Below, one piece after another: positions 62,684-64,000 of a stretch of DNA of 64,000 bases (its first letter is position 1; the number at the start of each line of letters is the position of its first letter). The DNA lies in assembly GCA_017535125.1 (NCBI GenBank), contig JAFXUS010000087.1:15243-79242 (forward strand), read 5' to 3'. Source of the stretch: Bacteroidales bacterium (GTDB taxonomy: Bacteria > Bacteroidota > Bacteroidia > Bacteroidales > UBA932). The position numbers were made by a program, and so were the translations under genes. The notes under the pieces are model-generated. The model searched no databases. It had not been told where the DNA came from and saw only the letters and a program-made list of their open reading frames with translations.

Positions 62684-64000
62684 TTACTCGAGGAAGTAGA
62701 GTTTCAGCACAGTGTGACCGGAACCGGTGAAGAGGAGATGCTCCACATCCATATTGGCAGCAAGATCGGTATCCGCGAGATTGATCTCGATGGTATACGT
62801 GCCGTCGCCGTTATCGATGAGCATATCCGTATGGGCGTTGGGCGTGATGTCATCGTCTTTGCCGAAGGGCCACTGGTTGTTCCACCAGCCGGTGACGATG
62901 CGCATCTGGAACCAGTCGTCGTGCGAGAAGGTGACGTAGAACGTCTCGGTCTTCATCTTAGCCCAGGTATCGGCCGGGATTTCGGCGATGGCCTCACTGT
63001 TCGTGTCGGTACCCTCCAGCGCGAAGCGGTACGTGCCGTTCCAATTGGCCGGGCCGTGGCCTGCGGGATCATCATTCGTCCAGATGGCCACTTCCTTGGG
63101 CTCTTCGTCTCCGCCGACCCAGATCTCTTCCTGGAAGAAGAGCTCGAGCACGGTGTGGCCGGAGCCGGTAAAGAGGAGATGCTCCACATCCATATTGGCG
63201 GCAAGATCGGTATCCGCGAGATTGATCTCGATGGAGTACGTGCCGTCTTCATTGTCGATAAGCATATCCGTATGGGCGTTGGGCGTGATGTCATCGTCTT
63301 TGCCGAAAGGCCACTGGTTGTTCCACCAGCCGGTGACGATACGCATCTGGAACCAGTCGTCGTGCGAGAAGGTGACGTAGAACGTCTCGGTCTTCATCTT
63401 CTCCCAAGTCTCAGCCGGGATTTCGGCGATGGCCTCACTGTTCGTGTCGGTACCCTCCAGCGCGAAGCGGTACGTGCCGTTCCAATTGGCCGGGCCGTGG
63501 CCTGCGGGATCGTCGTTCTTCCAGATGGAAGTCTTGACAATTTCCATATGGCCACCGCCGTCCACCCAGACGTCTTCTTCGGTGTAGAGTGCGAGCACGG
63601 TGTGGCCGGAGCCGGTGAAGAGGAGATGCTCCGCATCCATATTGGCGGCAAGATCGGTATCCGCGAGATTGATCTCGATGGAGTACGTGCCGTCGCCGTT
63701 ATCGATGAGCATATCCGTATGGGCGTTGGGCGTGATGTCATCGTCTTTGCCGAAAGGCCACTGGTTGTTCCACCAGCCGGTGACGATGCGCATCTGGAAC
63801 CAGTCGTCGTGCGAGAAGGTGACGTAGAACGTCTCGGTCTTCAATTTCTCCCAGACATCTGCCGGGAGCTCGGCGATGGCTTCGTTGTTCGTGTCGGTGC
63901 CCTCCAGCGCGAAGCGGTACGTGCCGTTCCAATTGGCCCGGCCGATTCCGTCAGGATCGGGATTCTCCCAGATGATGGTCTTCTTGGTCTCCCAGTGACC
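62684..64000 (-). CDS. Tandem-repeat surface glycan-binding protein, N-terminus beyond window
   Basis: The frame runs leftward from the window edge to a stop at 62684-62686 (438 residues seen); start and signal are outside. It is made of three copies of a module of about 147 aa. Each has ANWNGTYRFALEGTDTN, FYVTFSHDDWFQMRIVTGWW, DMLIDN.DGTY.IEINLADTDL and LLFTGSGHTVL. Tryptophan-rich strands and a closing beta-strand of the form LLFTGSGHTVLxL recall carbohydrate-binding beta-sandwiches of Bacteroidota surface glycan-binding proteins. Binding to beta-mannan or glucan is inferred from the operon. A TTG at 63844 is an internal codon, not the start. Confidence 0.8.
   Translation of the reverse strand, partial: GHWETKKTIIWENPDPDGIGRANWNGTYRFALEGTDTNNEAIAELPADVWEKLKTETFYVTFSHDDWFQMRIVTGWWNNQWPFGKDDDITPNAHTDMLIDNGDGTYSIEINLADTDLAANMDAEHLLFTGSGHTVLALYTEEDVWVDGGGHMEIVKTSIWKNDDPAGHGPANWNGTYRFALEGTDTNSEAIAEIPAETWEKMKTETFYVTFSHDDWFQMRIVTGWWNNQWPFGKDDDITPNAHTDMLIDNEDGTYSIEINLADTDLAANMDVEHLLFTGSGHTVLELFFQEEIWVGGDEEPKEVAIWTNDDPAGHGPANWNGTYRFALEGTDTNSEAIAEIPADTWAKMKTETFYVTFSHDDWFQMRIVTGWWNNQWPFGKDDDITPNAHTDMLIDNGDGTYTIEINLADTDLAANMDVEHLLFTGSGHTVLKLYFLE
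62687..64000 (-). repeat. Three near-identical tandem DNA repeats (periods 441 and 447 bp)
   Basis: The same anchor (ggtgacgtagaacgtctcgg) recurs at about 62930, 63371 and 63818. Long stretches between copies are almost identical at the DNA level, including silent positions. The junction segments, such as EEDVWVDGGGHMEIVK and EEIWVGGDEEPKEV, differ most. Confidence 0.9.

Noticed and set aside
63842..63844. TTG as the start of the repeat protein
   Set aside because: The same module continues in frame to the window edge, so this is an internal leucine codon.
62687..64000. CRISPR array or phase-variation cassette
   Set aside because: The repeats are 441-447 bp and coding, with no short direct repeats or spacers; no invertase or cas gene is present.
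51037..64000. Presence of SusC/SusD in the window
   Set aside because: No TonB-dependent transporter or SusD-like lipoprotein is encoded; they may lie beyond 64000.

Overview
The window reads as a contiguous piece of a Bacteroidales chromosome with high GC. Three things point there. Bacteroidota-type -7 promoter boxes (TAnnTTTG) sit in front of many genes. The gene families are typical of the order: M16 and S9 peptidases, a BACON-domain GH5, a sphingolipid-type alpha-oxoamine synthase, a bactofilin, and a SecA of about 1090 aa. Lipoprotein signals and a polysaccharide-utilisation locus complete the picture. High GC and a fibre-degrading enzyme set suggest an uncultured gut or rumen lineage rather than a classical low-GC Bacteroides; that is inference. 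There is no rRNA, insertion sequence, phage, integron or CRISPR array. One tRNA (Gly, CCC) is present. Coding density is high and no gene-free stretch exceeds 300 bases.

Layout, left to right. At 1-6.2 kb are a cut-off pgi, an M16 protease followed by menA, a convergent menG/ubiE, and tRNA-Gly. At 6.3-10.6 kb is a complete D-xylose operon (xylB-xylA-xylE). At 10.7-17.1 kb a GH2 lipoprotein is divergent from secA and a bactofilin. At 17.2-30.7 kb are housekeeping genes: glnS, yicC, an ABC-F ATPase with a ROK regulator, an orphan HAMP sensor coupled to trkH, a RecD-like helicase, a DPP4-type peptidase, a DUF937-like protein and a phosphohexomutase. At 30.7-32.3 kb a THUMP-like methyltransferase gene carries two in-frame copies of a 126-bp repeat. 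At 32.4-51 kb are a CE1-type esterase, nth-ftsE, a large TPR protein with an outer-membrane barrel, and the run gyrB / alpha-oxoamine synthase / SDR / pgpH / tig. After these comes a leftward set of envelope proteins with a second S9 peptidase.

From 64 kb leftward to 51 kb lies a polysaccharide-utilisation locus. It encodes a tandem-repeat surface glycan-binding protein (cut by the window edge), two GH5 endoglucanase-type enzymes, a GH26 beta-mannanase, a GH130 mannosylglucose phosphorylase, a GPH-type sugar symporter, a GH94 cellobiose phosphorylase and a GH2 enzyme. Together they suggest use of beta-mannan or glucomannan in which endo-enzymes make oligosaccharides outside the cell and phosphorylases split the imported disaccharides. 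SusC/SusD genes are not in the window and may lie beyond its right edge.

The least expected signals are non-coding. (1) A 126-bp palindrome-ended repeat sits twice, in the same reading frame, inside one methyltransferase gene, with a covarying base pair. (2) A family of short intergenic palindromes with a CTTGA-type loop follows several genes. (3) In most divergent gene pairs the two -7 boxes lie on opposite strands 20-22 bp apart. (4) Two genes start 5 nt after their -7 box and are candidates for leaderless mRNAs.
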